This document shows, one piece after another, positions 34,146-42,678 of a DNA stretch of 64,000 bases. The stretch is from Vibrio sp. NTOU-M3 (GTDB lineage Bacteria > Pseudomonadota > Gammaproteobacteria > Enterobacterales > Vibrionaceae), in contig NZ_CP162101.1 in NCBI RefSeq assembly GCF_040869035.1, positions 434,001-498,000 of the forward strand, written 5' to 3'. The position numbers and the translations under genes were made by a program. The number at the start of each line of letters is the position of its first letter. The first letter of the stretch is position 1. Below the pieces are notes generated by a model. That model ran no database searches. It worked only from the letters and a program-made list of their open reading frames with translations, and was not told where the DNA came from.

Positions 34146-34505
34146 ATGAAATTCATCCGTTGGTTTTTAGGCCGTATTATCCTATTGCTCAATGCCATAT
34201 TCTCACCAAAAGGCATCAAACGAACTGAAGACGCTCAACAACAAGCAGATGAACGTGCCAACACAATGGCATTATATCAATTCGACGCTTGTCCATTTTG
34301 CGTCAAAGTACGCCGAGCGATGAAACGCCAATCTGTAAATATCGAGCTACGCGATGCAAAAAACAACGCGGAGCATCGTAATGAACTTGAAGCTGGCGGT
34401 GGCAAAATTAAAGTGCCTTGCTTGCGTATTGAGAAAGACGGAAAAGTAGAATGGATGTATGAGTCCTCTGACATCGTCTCTTATTTGGAAAAAGAGTTCG
34501 CATAA
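34146..34505 (+). CDS. Membrane-anchored glutaredoxin
   Basis: 119 aa. An N-terminal hydrophobic helix (FIRWFLGRIILLLNAIF) is followed by a glutaredoxin fold with active site CPFC at 49-52 (YQFDACPFCVKVRRAMKR), the cis-Pro region KVPCLRI and a C-terminal SSDIVSYLEKEF. Glutaredoxins reduce disulfides or glutathione-mixed disulfides. With the N-terminal helix it probably sits on the inner membrane; orientation is uncertain. The HAD gene follows after 14 nt and probably shares its transcript. Confidence 0.88.
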   Translation: MKFIRWFLGRIILLLNAIFSPKGIKRTEDAQQQADERANTMALYQFDACPFCVKVRRAMKRQSVNIELRDAKNNAEHRNELEAGGGKIKVPCLRIEKDGKVEWMYESSDIVSYLEKEFA

Positions 34506-34519
34506 CCAAAAGGGATACT

Positions 34520-35137
34520 ATGCCTGCAATTCCACTTGATGCCGTCAACCTCAAAGCCATTGTTTTTGATCTCGACAACACTTTGGTCACGTCGGAGATG
34601 GATTTTCAATGGCTAAGGCGTCAAGTGGGCTGCCCAGCCGATCAGGATGTGCTCTCTTATGTCGATGCAATGCCCTGCTCCATTGCGAGTGCTAACGCAC
34701 ATCAACTCATTCTGCAATACGAGCTGGAAGATGCTGTCCACTCGCACCCAATGCCAGGTTGCAGCTCATTGTTAGATTTTATCGAAACTCATAAATTACA
34801 TACGGCCATCATCACTCGTAATTGCGCTCAAGCCGCTCAGCAAAAAATCTCACACAACCAGCTCAATATCAGCCGAGTCATTAGTCGAGAGCATTACCCA
34901 CCAAAACCTGCACCCGATTCACTCCTAGCCCTTGCCGATGAATGGCAATTATGCCCGGCTCAGATACTCTATGTCGGCGACTACCTTTATGACTTACAAG
35001 CCGCATTCAATGCCCAAATGCCTTCCTGTTTAGTTACGCATGCAAAAGCAACCTCGTTTACCGAACATGCTTCTGTCGCTGTCCACCATTTATATGATCT
35101 ACAAGCTTTGTTAGAACGTCACTTTTTACAAAAATAG
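34520..35137 (+). CDS. HAD-family hydrolase, phosphatase-like
   Basis: 205 aa. Motif I AIVFDLDNTLVTSEMDF (nucleophile D in DLDNT), motif II IITRN, and motif IV YVGDYLYDLQAA are all present, with a lysine in YPPKPAPDS as motif III. The helical cap between motifs I and II is the small type. It fits phosphoglycolate-phosphatase/YjjG-like enzymes; the true substrate is unknown. It follows the glutaredoxin gene closely. Confidence 0.88.
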   Translation: MPAIPLDAVNLKAIVFDLDNTLVTSEMDFQWLRRQVGCPADQDVLSYVDAMPCSIASANAHQLILQYELEDAVHSHPMPGCSSLLDFIETHKLHTAIITRNCAQAAQQKISHNQLNISRVISREHYPPKPAPDSLLALADEWQLCPAQILYVGDYLYDLQAAFNAQMPSCLVTHAKATSFTEHASVAVHHLYDLQALLERHFLQK

Positions 35138-35224
35138 TCTTTTATGATGAGTGACTTATTCACCCAAATTGGTGGAGAATGAAAATTCCAAAAATAATCA
35201 CAAAAATATAAATTTGGGGAAGTT

Positions 35225-35845
35225 ATGGTAAAGAATAAAGTCTTGGTGCTTTACGCCCACCCATCCCAACACCGTTCAGAAGTTAATCAACCTCTTATTA
35301 ACGCTGCTGAGCAAATCGAAGGGGTCACGATTGTTGACCTTTACTATGAATATCCGCATTACCACATCAATGTTGATGCAGAGCAGCAACGTCTGCTTGA
35401 GCACGATGTCGTCATTTTCCAATTTCCTCTCTATTGGTATTCGACGCCGGCCATATTAAAGGAATGGCAAGATCTGGTTCTTGAATATGGCTTTGCATAT
35501 GGACACGAAGGTACGGCGTTACATGGTAAACGTTTCTTGTGCTCTCTCACTGCTGGTGGCAAGGCTGAAGCTTATCATGCTCAAGGCTATAACCATTTTA
35601 AGATTCGTGAATTGCTGTCTCCTTTGGAGCAAATGGCCACATTGACAGGCATGCAGTATTTGGCACCTTTTACTCTGTTTGGCGCACGGACCGCCAAAGA
35701 AGAAGGCCGTGTAGACAAACACATTACTGACTGGAAAAAGCTCCTGACCGCTTTAGTTAATGATCACATTGACGTCGAAAAAGCGAGTCACGCAGACAAG
35801 CTCAACCACTATCTTGATGAATTACCTATGGAGGCCACACGATGA
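35225..35845 (+). CDS. kefF: KefF/MdaB-like NAD(P)H quinone oxidoreductase
   Basis: 206 aa flavodoxin-like fold: VLVLYAHPSQHRSEVN at the N-terminus binds FMN/FAD, followed by DVVIFQFPLYWYSTPAILKEWQDLVLEYGFAYG, the PLYWYSTPA(I/M)LK signature of KefF and DT-diaphorases. KefF both reduces quinones and activates the KefC/KefB potassium channel. Its stop overlaps the antiporter ATG by 4 nt (ATGA), so they are coupled. GGGGAAG precedes the ATG. Confidence 0.9.
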   Translation: MVKNKVLVLYAHPSQHRSEVNQPLINAAEQIEGVTIVDLYYEYPHYHINVDAEQQRLLEHDVVIFQFPLYWYSTPAILKEWQDLVLEYGFAYGHEGTALHGKRFLCSLTAGGKAEAYHAQGYNHFKIRELLSPLEQMATLTGMQYLAPFTLFGARTAKEEGRVDKHITDWKKLLTALVNDHIDVEKASHADKLNHYLDELPMEATR

Positions 35846-37773
35846 CACTCTATTTCCTTCAGGCTTTCATCTATCTTGCGGCTGCTGTTATTGCCGTGCC
35901 TATCGCAAAACGGCTTGGGCTGGGCTCCGTACTGGGTTACCTCATTGCCGGTGTGGTCATTGGGCCGATCATCGGTTTAGTTGGTGAAGAAACCACAACC
36001 ATTCAGCATTTTGCTGAGTTTGGTGTGGTTATGATGTTGTTCTTAGTCGGGCTGGAGCTCGAACCTAAAATGCTGTGGTCAATGCGTAATCGACTACTGG
36101 GTTTAGGGGGCTTACAAGTAGCAGGAACAGCAGCAGCCGTGATGGGCATTGCGATTTTCTTTCAACAACCTTGGACCATTGCATTGGCAATAGGCCTTAT
36201 TTTTGCGCTCTCTTCAACAGCGATTGTATTACAGACATTCAACGAAAAAGGCTTGTCTAAAACAGAAGGCGGACAAAATGCCTTCTCTGTCTTGTTGTTC
36301 CAAGATATTGCTGTGATCCCGATGTTGGCGTTTATTCCACTGTTGGCATTGCCGGAACTTGTCGAGAAAGCACAACAAACGGCCACCAGCGCAGCTGAAC
36401 ATCATGAACAACTCAGCTTAGTCGCCGGTTTACCGGGCTGGGCTTACGCTATGGTTATTATTGCTTCGATTATCGGCCTCGTCATTGGTGGCCATTATCT
36501 GAGCCGCCCACTGTTTCGTTTTGTCGCAAGCTCTGGCTTACGAGAAATTTTTACCGCTACAGCGCTCATGTTGGTGGTTGGTATTGCTGCTTTGATGAGC
36601 TTAGTTGGCTTATCTCCCGCTCTTGGTACATTCCTCGCAGGCGTTGTGCTAGCTAACAGTGAATTCCGCCACGAACTCGAGTCCAATATCGATCCATTTA
36701 AAGGCTTGTTGCTTGGGCTATTCTTTATCACCGTTGGTGCTGGCATCAACTTCTCAATTTTGTTCGATCAATTCTTTACCATCATTGGCTTAACTCTGGG
36801 TGTTATGCTGCTTAAAGCCCTCATCCTTTATGTATTGGCTTTTGTATTTAGAATTAAAAACAGTAACCGCTGGCTCTTTACCCTCAGCCTTGCGCAAGCT
36901 GGTGAGTTTGGTTTTGTATTATTGAGCTTTACGGTACAAAATCATGTTATTCCACCAGAGATCGCGCAAACACTTTCACTGGTTGTCGCCCTATCCATGT
37001 TCTTGACGCCCGGCTTGTTCATCTTATTCGACAAAGTCATCCTGCCAAGGTTTGAACAGGAGTCAAACGAACAACAACCTGACGACATTGATGAAAAAGG
37101 CACAGTGATCATCGCCGGCATTGGCCGGTTTGGTCAGATCGTGAACCGACTCTTAGTTTCCAGTGGTGTTAAAACCGTTGTCCTTGATCACCAAGCAGAT
37201 CAAGTCGATGTGGTCCGCCAGATTGAAACTAAAGCCTACTTTGGCGATGCCACAAGGCCTGATCTTCTGCATACTGCTGGTATTGAGGAAGCCGCTATGT
37301 TGGTGATTGCCATTGATAATACGGAAGCGAGCGTCGAGTTGACCAAATACGTCAAACATACTTACCCACATGTGAAAGTATTGGCCAGAGCCTTTGACCG
37401 CGGTCATGGTTATCTGCTTCGTCAAGCTGGGGCTGATATCATTGAATCTGAAACCTACCATTCCGCAATGGAGCTTGGCGCACATGCCATGCGTGAAATG
37501 GGCCATCATCCATTCTTAGTCGAGCAGCAGAAAGCGGCATATCGCCAAATTGAAGATAAGAAATCTGACCTACTTTACGAGGCTTGGGAAGATGACTCCG
37601 AAGGCGAGCGCTTCGATAACAACTATCGCCAGTTATTCATGCACCTAGAAGAGCAAATTAAACTAGCCATGAATACCGATCGCTTCGCAAAACATGAAGA
37701 CGGTGAACGTGGTTGGACGCCTCCACCAAAAGGCTATGCTGATCATCTCGATGAAAAGGAACCTGCAAATTGA
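35842..37773 (+). CDS. kefB: Glutathione-regulated K+ efflux antiporter, KefB/KefC type
   Basis: 643 aa. CPA2 membrane domain about 1-385 with 12 or so helices (GYLIAGVVIGPIIG near 35; QDIAVIPML near 155), then a TrkA-N/RCK domain from about 415 (VIIAGIGRFGQIVNRLL, the NAD/glutathione-binding Rossmann motif), and an acidic tail. In E. coli glutathione keeps the channel closed and glutathione adducts of electrophiles open it, acidifying the cytoplasm for protection. This ties it to the thiol theme of the window. Choice between KefB and KefC names is uncertain. Confidence 0.9.
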   Translation: MTLYFLQAFIYLAAAVIAVPIAKRLGLGSVLGYLIAGVVIGPIIGLVGEETTTIQHFAEFGVVMMLFLVGLELEPKMLWSMRNRLLGLGGLQVAGTAAAVMGIAIFFQQPWTIALAIGLIFALSSTAIVLQTFNEKGLSKTEGGQNAFSVLLFQDIAVIPMLAFIPLLALPELVEKAQQTATSAAEHHEQLSLVAGLPGWAYAMVIIASIIGLVIGGHYLSRPLFRFVASSGLREIFTATALMLVVGIAALMSLVGLSPALGTFLAGVVLANSEFRHELESNIDPFKGLLLGLFFITVGAGINFSILFDQFFTIIGLTLGVMLLKALILYVLAFVFRIKNSNRWLFTLSLAQAGEFGFVLLSFTVQNHVIPPEIAQTLSLVVALSMFLTPGLFILFDKVILPRFEQESNEQQPDDIDEKGTVIIAGIGRFGQIVNRLLVSSGVKTVVLDHQADQVDVVRQIETKAYFGDATRPDLLHTAGIEEAAMLVIAIDNTEASVELTKYVKHTYPHVKVLARAFDRGHGYLLRQAGADIIESETYHSAMELGAHAMREMGHHPFLVEQQKAAYRQIEDKKSDLLYEAWEDDSEGERFDNNYRQLFMHLEEQIKLAMNTDRFAKHEDGERGWTPPPKGYADHLDEKEPAN

Positions 37774-37813
37774 TGCAGAATCAGTCATCATCCTGTTAAA
37801 CTACCCACTCTAT

Positions 37814-37837
37814 CCCCCGGATTTTCCGGGGGTTTTT
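37814..37837 (+). terminator. Intrinsic terminator of kef operon
   Basis: Stem CCCCCGG (37814-37820) and CCGGGGG (37826-37832), 5-nt loop, then TTTTT. Confidence 0.9.
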
Positions 37838-37859
37838 ATTCTCATAAAGACAGAAATCC

Positions 37860-39188
37860 ATGGAACAAAACGCGACGCAAACACTGAGACGACAGCTCTT
37901 TACCATGACATGGCCTATGGTATTCGGTGTCCTTTCTTTAATGAGCTTTCAGCTTGTTGATAGTGCCTTCATAGGTCAACTCGGTGTTTTACCACTTGCT
38001 GCGCAAGGCTTTACCTTACCGATTCAAATGATCATCATCGGCATTCAAGTTGGGTTAGGCATTGCAACTACGGCCGTCATCGCCAAGGCATTAGGCAGCA
38101 ACGACACACAATATGCTAAGCAGCTTGGCGCTTTAGTTATCGCAATGGGCAGCATTGGCGTTGCGGCGATTTCATTACTACTTTACATCATTCGAGAGCC
38201 TATTCTTAATCTATTAAGCGCACCCCAAAGTGTATTCCCAATTATTGATGCGTATTGGATTTATTGGCTCGTCAGTGCTTGGACTGGCGCCGTGTTGTAT
38301 TTCTTTTACAGCGTGTGTCGTGCGAACGGTAACACCATGCTGCCTGGCACCATGATGATGGTGACCAGTGGCATTAACTTAGCGCTCGATCCTCTCTTCA
38401 TTTTTACCTTTGATCTAGGCATTAACGGTGCCGCTTTAGCGACCATCATCGCCTTTGGCATTGGCATACTGGTTGTTGCTCCTAAGGTGCTCAAAAAGAA
38501 CTGGATCAGTTTCGATTGGAGTAATTTAAATCTGACGAAAAGCTTAAGTGCTATTGCCAATATTATGGGTCCGGCAATGGTCAGCCAATTGCTGCCACCG
38601 CTCTCATCCATGCTGGCAACTAAACTACTCGCAGGTTTTGGTACCGCTGCAGTTGCAGCATGGGCGCTAGGCTCTCGTTTTGAATTTTTTGCCATTGTCA
38701 CAGTGCTGGCTTTGACCATGTCAATGCCGCCAATGGTTGGGCGCTTGTTAGGTGCAAATAACCTAACCGACATTCGCAAGCTGGTGAGCATCGCTTGTAA
38801 ATTCATCGTTCTTTCCCAGCTTGCTATTGCAGCCCTAACTTGGCTTGCTTCCAGCCAACTGGCTCAACTGATGACCAGCGAGGCTGAAGTGGAACAAATC
38901 CTCTCATGGCACCTTTACATCGTTCCATTCAGCCTTGGGCCGTTGGGGATTTGTATGCTAATGGTGTCGGTTTCAAACGCTCTGGGCAAATCCTATACCG
39001 CATTGACTATCTCTGCTCTGCGTTTGTTTGCCTTCTTCCTTCCCTGTCTCTGGTTAGGAGCACAACTCGGTGGACTACAAGGCTTATTTTGGGGGGCTTT
39101 TGGAGGGAACATTTTAGCGGGTACATGTGCTTGGTTGATGTACAAAAAAGCACTAAACCAAATTGAAAATAAAGCGTTAGCGATATAA
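37860..39188 (+). CDS. MATE-family efflux transporter
   Basis: 442 aa with twelve hydrophobic segments in two MatE repeats: MTWPMVFGVLSLMSFQLVDSAFIGQLG at the start and NIMGPAMVSQLLPPLSSMLAT near 240. MATE pumps extrude cationic drugs or metabolites with Na+ or H+. It lies between the kef terminator and a structured leader, so probably monocistronic. The ATG at 37860 follows the weak site AGACAGAAATCC. Confidence 0.9.
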   Translation: MEQNATQTLRRQLFTMTWPMVFGVLSLMSFQLVDSAFIGQLGVLPLAAQGFTLPIQMIIIGIQVGLGIATTAVIAKALGSNDTQYAKQLGALVIAMGSIGVAAISLLLYIIREPILNLLSAPQSVFPIIDAYWIYWLVSAWTGAVLYFFYSVCRANGNTMLPGTMMMVTSGINLALDPLFIFTFDLGINGAALATIIAFGIGILVVAPKVLKKNWISFDWSNLNLTKSLSAIANIMGPAMVSQLLPPLSSMLATKLLAGFGTAAVAAWALGSRFEFFAIVTVLALTMSMPPMVGRLLGANNLTDIRKLVSIACKFIVLSQLAIAALTWLASSQLAQLMTSEAEVEQILSWHLYIVPFSLGPLGICMLMVSVSNALGKSYTALTISALRLFAFFLPCLWLGAQLGGLQGLFWGAFGGNILAGTCAWLMYKKALNQIENKALAI

Positions 39189-39270
39189 TCCCATTAGGTG
39201 GTTGATTTTCAAGCGCCGCCTGCGTTAGGCTAAATATTCACCTAAATGGATACCACACATGAATGATACA

Positions 39271-39373
39271 GTTACCTACCTTTGGCTCCTTCTCTTCAAT
39301 ACCTGTAGCCGGTAGGTAACTTAGTGCCTGGCTACGAGAATGTAGCCAGTTGTTCTTCCCTATATCTCGTAGC
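39271..39373 (+). promoter_or_regulatory. Candidate structured leader RNA before EamA gene
   Basis: In the 211-bp gap 39189-39399 three inverted-repeat sets compete: GTTACCTACC (39271-39280) with GGTAGGTAAC (39311-39320); TGGCTAC with GTAGCCA around 39329-39348; and GGCTACGAGA (39330-39339) with TCTCGTAGCC (39364-39373). The GGCTAC arm can pair with two partners, so alternative folds are possible. No known riboswitch core recognised. Confidence 0.4.
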
Positions 39374-39399
39374 CAAATCAATGTAAGGATACGAGAATA

Positions 39400-40326
39400 A
39401 TGACCGAAAACACCCTGCAACAACGTGCTGAGCCTCACCGAACCCGTTGTGCTCAAGTCGGCACATTACTGGCGCTTGGCGGATGCGTACTTTTCTCAAT
39501 TAAGCCTGTATTAATTAAAATTGCTTACCAATACGGTGGCGATGCGACCTCAATTATGGCTCTGCGCGCGTTTAGCTCTTTGCCTTTATATCTAGTGATG
39601 TTGTTTTGGCTGTGCCGAGTTCCTGAAAACCGACGTAATGTTCAACAACACGGCTTGAAAGCGGTCGCGGTTGGGATCTTAGGTTATTACGTAGCCAGCT
39701 ATTTAGATATTGCTTCATTGGCGTATATTTCCGCTCAGCTTGAGCGTCTCTTACTGTTTTTGTTCCCTACCTTCGTTGTCCTTATTAGCTGGATTTTCTA
39801 TCGTCAACGTCCAAGCTTCCATACCTTGCTTGCTGCGCTTGTTGGTTATGGTGGCATCATGTTGATCGTCATTCATGACTTTCACGCATTTGGAGATACG
39901 GTTGCAATCGGTAGTGTATTGGCGGTTAGCTCAGCATTGATATTCGCGTTTTACTTGGTGTGGAGTAAACCACTCATTGCACAGCTCGGTAGTTCACTAT
40001 TTACCAGCATTGGTATGGGGAGCGCAGGTGCAGCCATTTTACTTCACTTATGGTTCAGTGATGTGCATATCACCACATTGAGCCCTGAACTGATTATTGT
40101 GGGTATCGTATTAGGAATTTTTTGTACTGTTATACCTTCTTATTTAGTTGCTGCGGCCATGGCACGCTTAACGCCAACACAGCTCAGTCTCACCAGTAAC
40201 ATTGGGCCGGCAATCACTGCGCTTAGCGCTGTTATCGTCTTAGGTGAAACTTTTACGCTATGGCATGGCTTGGGAATGATTTTGGTCACTGTTTCTGTTT
40301 ACCTGACCAACCGCAGCAGATCATGA
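39400..40326 (+). CDS. EamA/DMT-family transporter
   Basis: 308 aa with ten predicted helices in two EamA repeats (LLALGGCVLFSIKPVLIKIA near 23; GSVLAVSSALIFAFYLVW near 170). DMT permeases of this type usually export amino acids or other small metabolites. AAGGATACGAGAATA precedes the ATG. The upstream leader has competing hairpins, suggesting regulation at RNA level. Confidence 0.85.
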   Translation: MTENTLQQRAEPHRTRCAQVGTLLALGGCVLFSIKPVLIKIAYQYGGDATSIMALRAFSSLPLYLVMLFWLCRVPENRRNVQQHGLKAVAVGILGYYVASYLDIASLAYISAQLERLLLFLFPTFVVLISWIFYRQRPSFHTLLAALVGYGGIMLIVIHDFHAFGDTVAIGSVLAVSSALIFAFYLVWSKPLIAQLGSSLFTSIGMGSAGAAILLHLWFSDVHITTLSPELIIVGIVLGIFCTVIPSYLVAAAMARLTPTQLSLTSNIGPAITALSAVIVLGETFTLWHGLGMILVTVSVYLTNRSRS

Positions 40327-40413
40327 CAAGAAATAGGAGCGAAGACACCTGTCGTTAACCAGATTTTTCTGTAGGCATGGTTATCAATGTTGGTTTCCTG
40401 AATAGAAAAACGT

Positions 40414-41340
40414 ATGATTCAAAAACGTTTTTTTATCCCCCAATCCAACATGACAACACAACAACACCATCCAGTTCAGGGAGCGAGCTGGATGCTTACT
40501 GCTGGCCTCTCTTTTGCTATTGTGAATAGCCTTGCGCAGATGGCCAGTATCCATCATGGCCTCTCTTCAACCACAGTTGCACTGATCCAATACGGCATCG
40601 CTTTGGTCGCCATTTTGCCTTATCTAAAAACATTGGGTATTCGCAAGTCATTACGCACATCCAAGTTAGGATGGCACGTGTTCCGTGTTTTTCTCTCAGT
40701 CATTGGCATTCAATTATGGCTTTGGGCCTTAGCTTACCCAGTACCTATCTGGCAAGGTATTGCACTTCTAATGACCTCTCCTCTGTTTGCCACGATTGGC
40801 TCTGGGCTATTTCTTAAAGAGAAAGTAGGCATGGCGCGCTGGGGAGCAACTGTAACTGGCTTTGTAGGTGCCATGATCATTCTAGAACCATGGGCCGATG
40901 ATTTTAGCTGGGCAGCTCTATTACCTGTTGGCGCAGCCTTCTTTTGGGCCTGCTACTCTTTAATGGTAAAAAAACTATCATCCGATGACTCTCCATCAAC
41001 CATGGTGGTTTATCTCCTCATCCTGATCACCCCATTCAACTTAATGTTGGCGTTACCTGATTGGCAAATGCCACAAGGAGGGGGAATTTGGATGATATTA
41101 ATTGCTGCCGGCATCATGACAGCACTCGCTCAATGGGCCATAGTGAAAGCTTATGCCGTTGCTGACGCCTCATTTGTGCAGCCATTTGACCATGCCAAAT
41201 TGCCGTTGAATGTACTTGCAGGGTGGCTTGTCTTTGGTTGGGTACCACCCGGTAGGTTATGGTTAGGGGCAATGATCATCATACTGTCTGTCGCCTTTAT
41301 TACCCATTGGGAAACAGCAAAAGCAAAATCATTGAAATAA
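40414..41340 (+). CDS. EamA/DMT-family transporter
   Basis: 308 aa, ten helices, two EamA repeats (ASWMLTAGLSFAIVNSLAQMA near 24; GAAFFWACYSLMVKKL near 170). The family start is more often near the internal ATG at 40450 (MTTQQHHPVQGA); neither start has a good ribosome site. It is only distantly like the preceding EamA protein, so not a recent duplicate. Substrate unknown. Confidence 0.83.
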   Translation: MIQKRFFIPQSNMTTQQHHPVQGASWMLTAGLSFAIVNSLAQMASIHHGLSSTTVALIQYGIALVAILPYLKTLGIRKSLRTSKLGWHVFRVFLSVIGIQLWLWALAYPVPIWQGIALLMTSPLFATIGSGLFLKEKVGMARWGATVTGFVGAMIILEPWADDFSWAALLPVGAAFFWACYSLMVKKLSSDDSPSTMVVYLLILITPFNLMLALPDWQMPQGGGIWMILIAAGIMTALAQWAIVKAYAVADASFVQPFDHAKLPLNVLAGWLVFGWVPPGRLWLGAMIIILSVAFITHWETAKAKSLK

Positions 41341-41394
41341 ATTCTGACCAATGTCGTTCTTTTAAGGAAGAAAACAATTTATGGGAGAGCCACA

Positions 41395-42003
41395 ATGACA
41401 GATCCAATCAAAATCACTTTATATCGCTGGGCAGGAAGCTGGGGACCGTTCAAGGTAAATATTCCTTGCGGTGAATGTACCCTGACTAAAGATATCCTCA
41501 AAGATACCTTCGAAACGGAATTGGCAGGTATTCCTGTTCAGTTGGAAGTGAAAGATTGGTTATCGCATTGGTGGGAGCCTTTGAAGAAAGGAGCTTGGCA
41601 TGCCCCAATTATCATGGTGGAAGGCCAAGTGATCAGTCAGGGAGAAGCACTCAATCGCGGGGTACTTGTTCAGTCTGTGATCAAAGAGTGGACGAAGCGT
41701 GATGAAATGACGGGAAGTGTTGTCTATGGCAAAGCAACGTGTCCATATTGTGTCAAAGCAAAGAACATGTTGAATGAAGCAGGCATCGATTACCAGTATC
41801 ATGATGTGGTGAAAGACAGCGCAGCACTCTATCGTATGATTCCAGAAGTCAAAGCGATCATTGGCGAGAAAACGCCCGTCACGGTGCCACAAATTTGGTT
41901 AGATGGCCAATATATTGGTGGGGCTGACAATCTAAAAGCTTGGCTTGAAGAAAAGGGATTAAAAACTATCCCTGACAATGTGGTAAACCTAGAGAACGGT
42001 TAA
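41395..42003 (+). CDS. Two-domain thioredoxin-like/glutaredoxin protein
   Basis: 202 aa. Residues about 1-95 form a thioredoxin-like domain with a CGEC motif (C25, C28, in NIPCGECTLT) and a W-rich centre (DWLSHWWEPLKKG); residues about 107-190 form a glutaredoxin with CPYC (VVYGKATCPYCVKAKNML), TVPQIWLDGQYIGGADNL. Both disulfide motifs suggest electron passage within one chain, for example reduction of a dedicated partner by glutathione. Cytoplasmic. GGGAGA precedes the ATG and a terminator follows. Confidence 0.85.
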   Translation: MTDPIKITLYRWAGSWGPFKVNIPCGECTLTKDILKDTFETELAGIPVQLEVKDWLSHWWEPLKKGAWHAPIIMVEGQVISQGEALNRGVLVQSVIKEWTKRDEMTGSVVYGKATCPYCVKAKNMLNEAGIDYQYHDVVKDSAALYRMIPEVKAIIGEKTPVTVPQIWLDGQYIGGADNLKAWLEEKGLKTIPDNVVNLENG

Positions 42004-42014
42004 GCGAAAACAAC

Positions 42015-42042
42015 AAACCCCGACATGAATGTCGGGGTTTTA
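42015..42042. terminator. Bidirectional intrinsic terminator
   Basis: Stem AAACCCCGACAT and ATGTCGGGGTTT (42015-42026 and 42029-42040), tiny loop, flanked by A- and T-rich ends. It lies between converging genes 41395-42003 (+) and 42062-42196 (-). Confidence 0.88.
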
Positions 42043-42061
42043 AATTCCATTTTAGTGGCGT

Positions 42062-42196
42062 TTACTGGCTCACTTTTTTCCAACAACGTTTTAGAAATGA
42101 GCTTTTCTTCACTTTTGGCTTACCATACAACGCATTATGCATCGCTTGTTTCGCAACTAGCTGACCTAAATAGGCACTACCTAATTCGTGGTTCAT
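42062..42196 (-). CDS. Small basic protein, 44 aa
   Basis: MNHELGSAYLGQLVAKQAMH, then NALYGKPKVKKSSFLKRCWKK. A strong AGGAG lies 7 nt before the ATG at 42196 and a terminator follows, so it is a credible small gene despite its size; the frame runs on upstream to 42250 without ribosome site. Helical N-terminus and basic C-terminus; no known family. Possibly nucleic-acid- or membrane-associated. Confidence 0.6.
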   Translation of the reverse strand: MNHELGSAYLGQLVAKQAMHNALYGKPKVKKSSFLKRCWKKVSQ

Positions 42197-42264
42197 TGTC
42201 GTCTCCTGTAAAAACGACGCCGATTTTAATCCGAACCACCAACAAAACAAGATCTAAATCACAT

Positions 42265-42615
42265 TTAGTTGCGTTTAGGCTGCTTGTAAGTTTTGCCTGC
42301 TGCTTGATAGGTATCTTTACGCTTCACTTCAAACATCGCATCAAAGAACCAAGCAACAAACACAATGACATCATCACCTTCGTTCATGATGTGTTCTACA
42401 AACTCTTGCTCTTCGCCTTGGTCATTTGTTTCAAGCACTACATGGTAGATTCGCTTCTCACCCTCTACTTCGGCAAGGGCAAATTGGCCAGCCAAAGACT
42501 CTGCGGCTTGTGCTACTTCAGCGTCATCACTACTTTTTAGTAACTCTAAAGCTTGTGGAAGATTTTCTTTTTCACAAAGGCTCTTAACCAGTGTTTCAAA
42601 CTCTTTATGTTCCAT
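42265..42615 (-). CDS. Acidic protein of unknown function
   Basis: 116 aa from the ATG at 42615, placed 8 nt after GAGG; the ATG at 42621 is too close to that site. Helical N-terminal half (HKEFETLVKSLCEKENLPQA) and a beta-type C-terminal half (RIYHVVLETNDQG, DDVIVFVAWFFDAMFEV) ending in a basic tail. Not recognised; no signal peptide. It is followed after 68 nt by the 44-aa gene on the same strand. Confidence 0.7.
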   Translation of the reverse strand: MEHKEFETLVKSLCEKENLPQALELLKSSDDAEVAQAAESLAGQFALAEVEGEKRIYHVVLETNDQGEEQEFVEHIMNEGDDVIVFVAWFFDAMFEVKRKDTYQAAGKTYKQPKRN

Positions 42616-42678
42616 GAACATGACCTCAAAGGCAGGTTATCAATTTGGGTTCGCATTGTATCAATCCGTAGGTCGGTT

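Noticed and set aside
39224..39230. GTTAGGC resembling an integron attC core
   Set aside because: No matching partner core or VCR-like hairpin is found and no cassette series exists nearby; a 7-mer is expected by chance.
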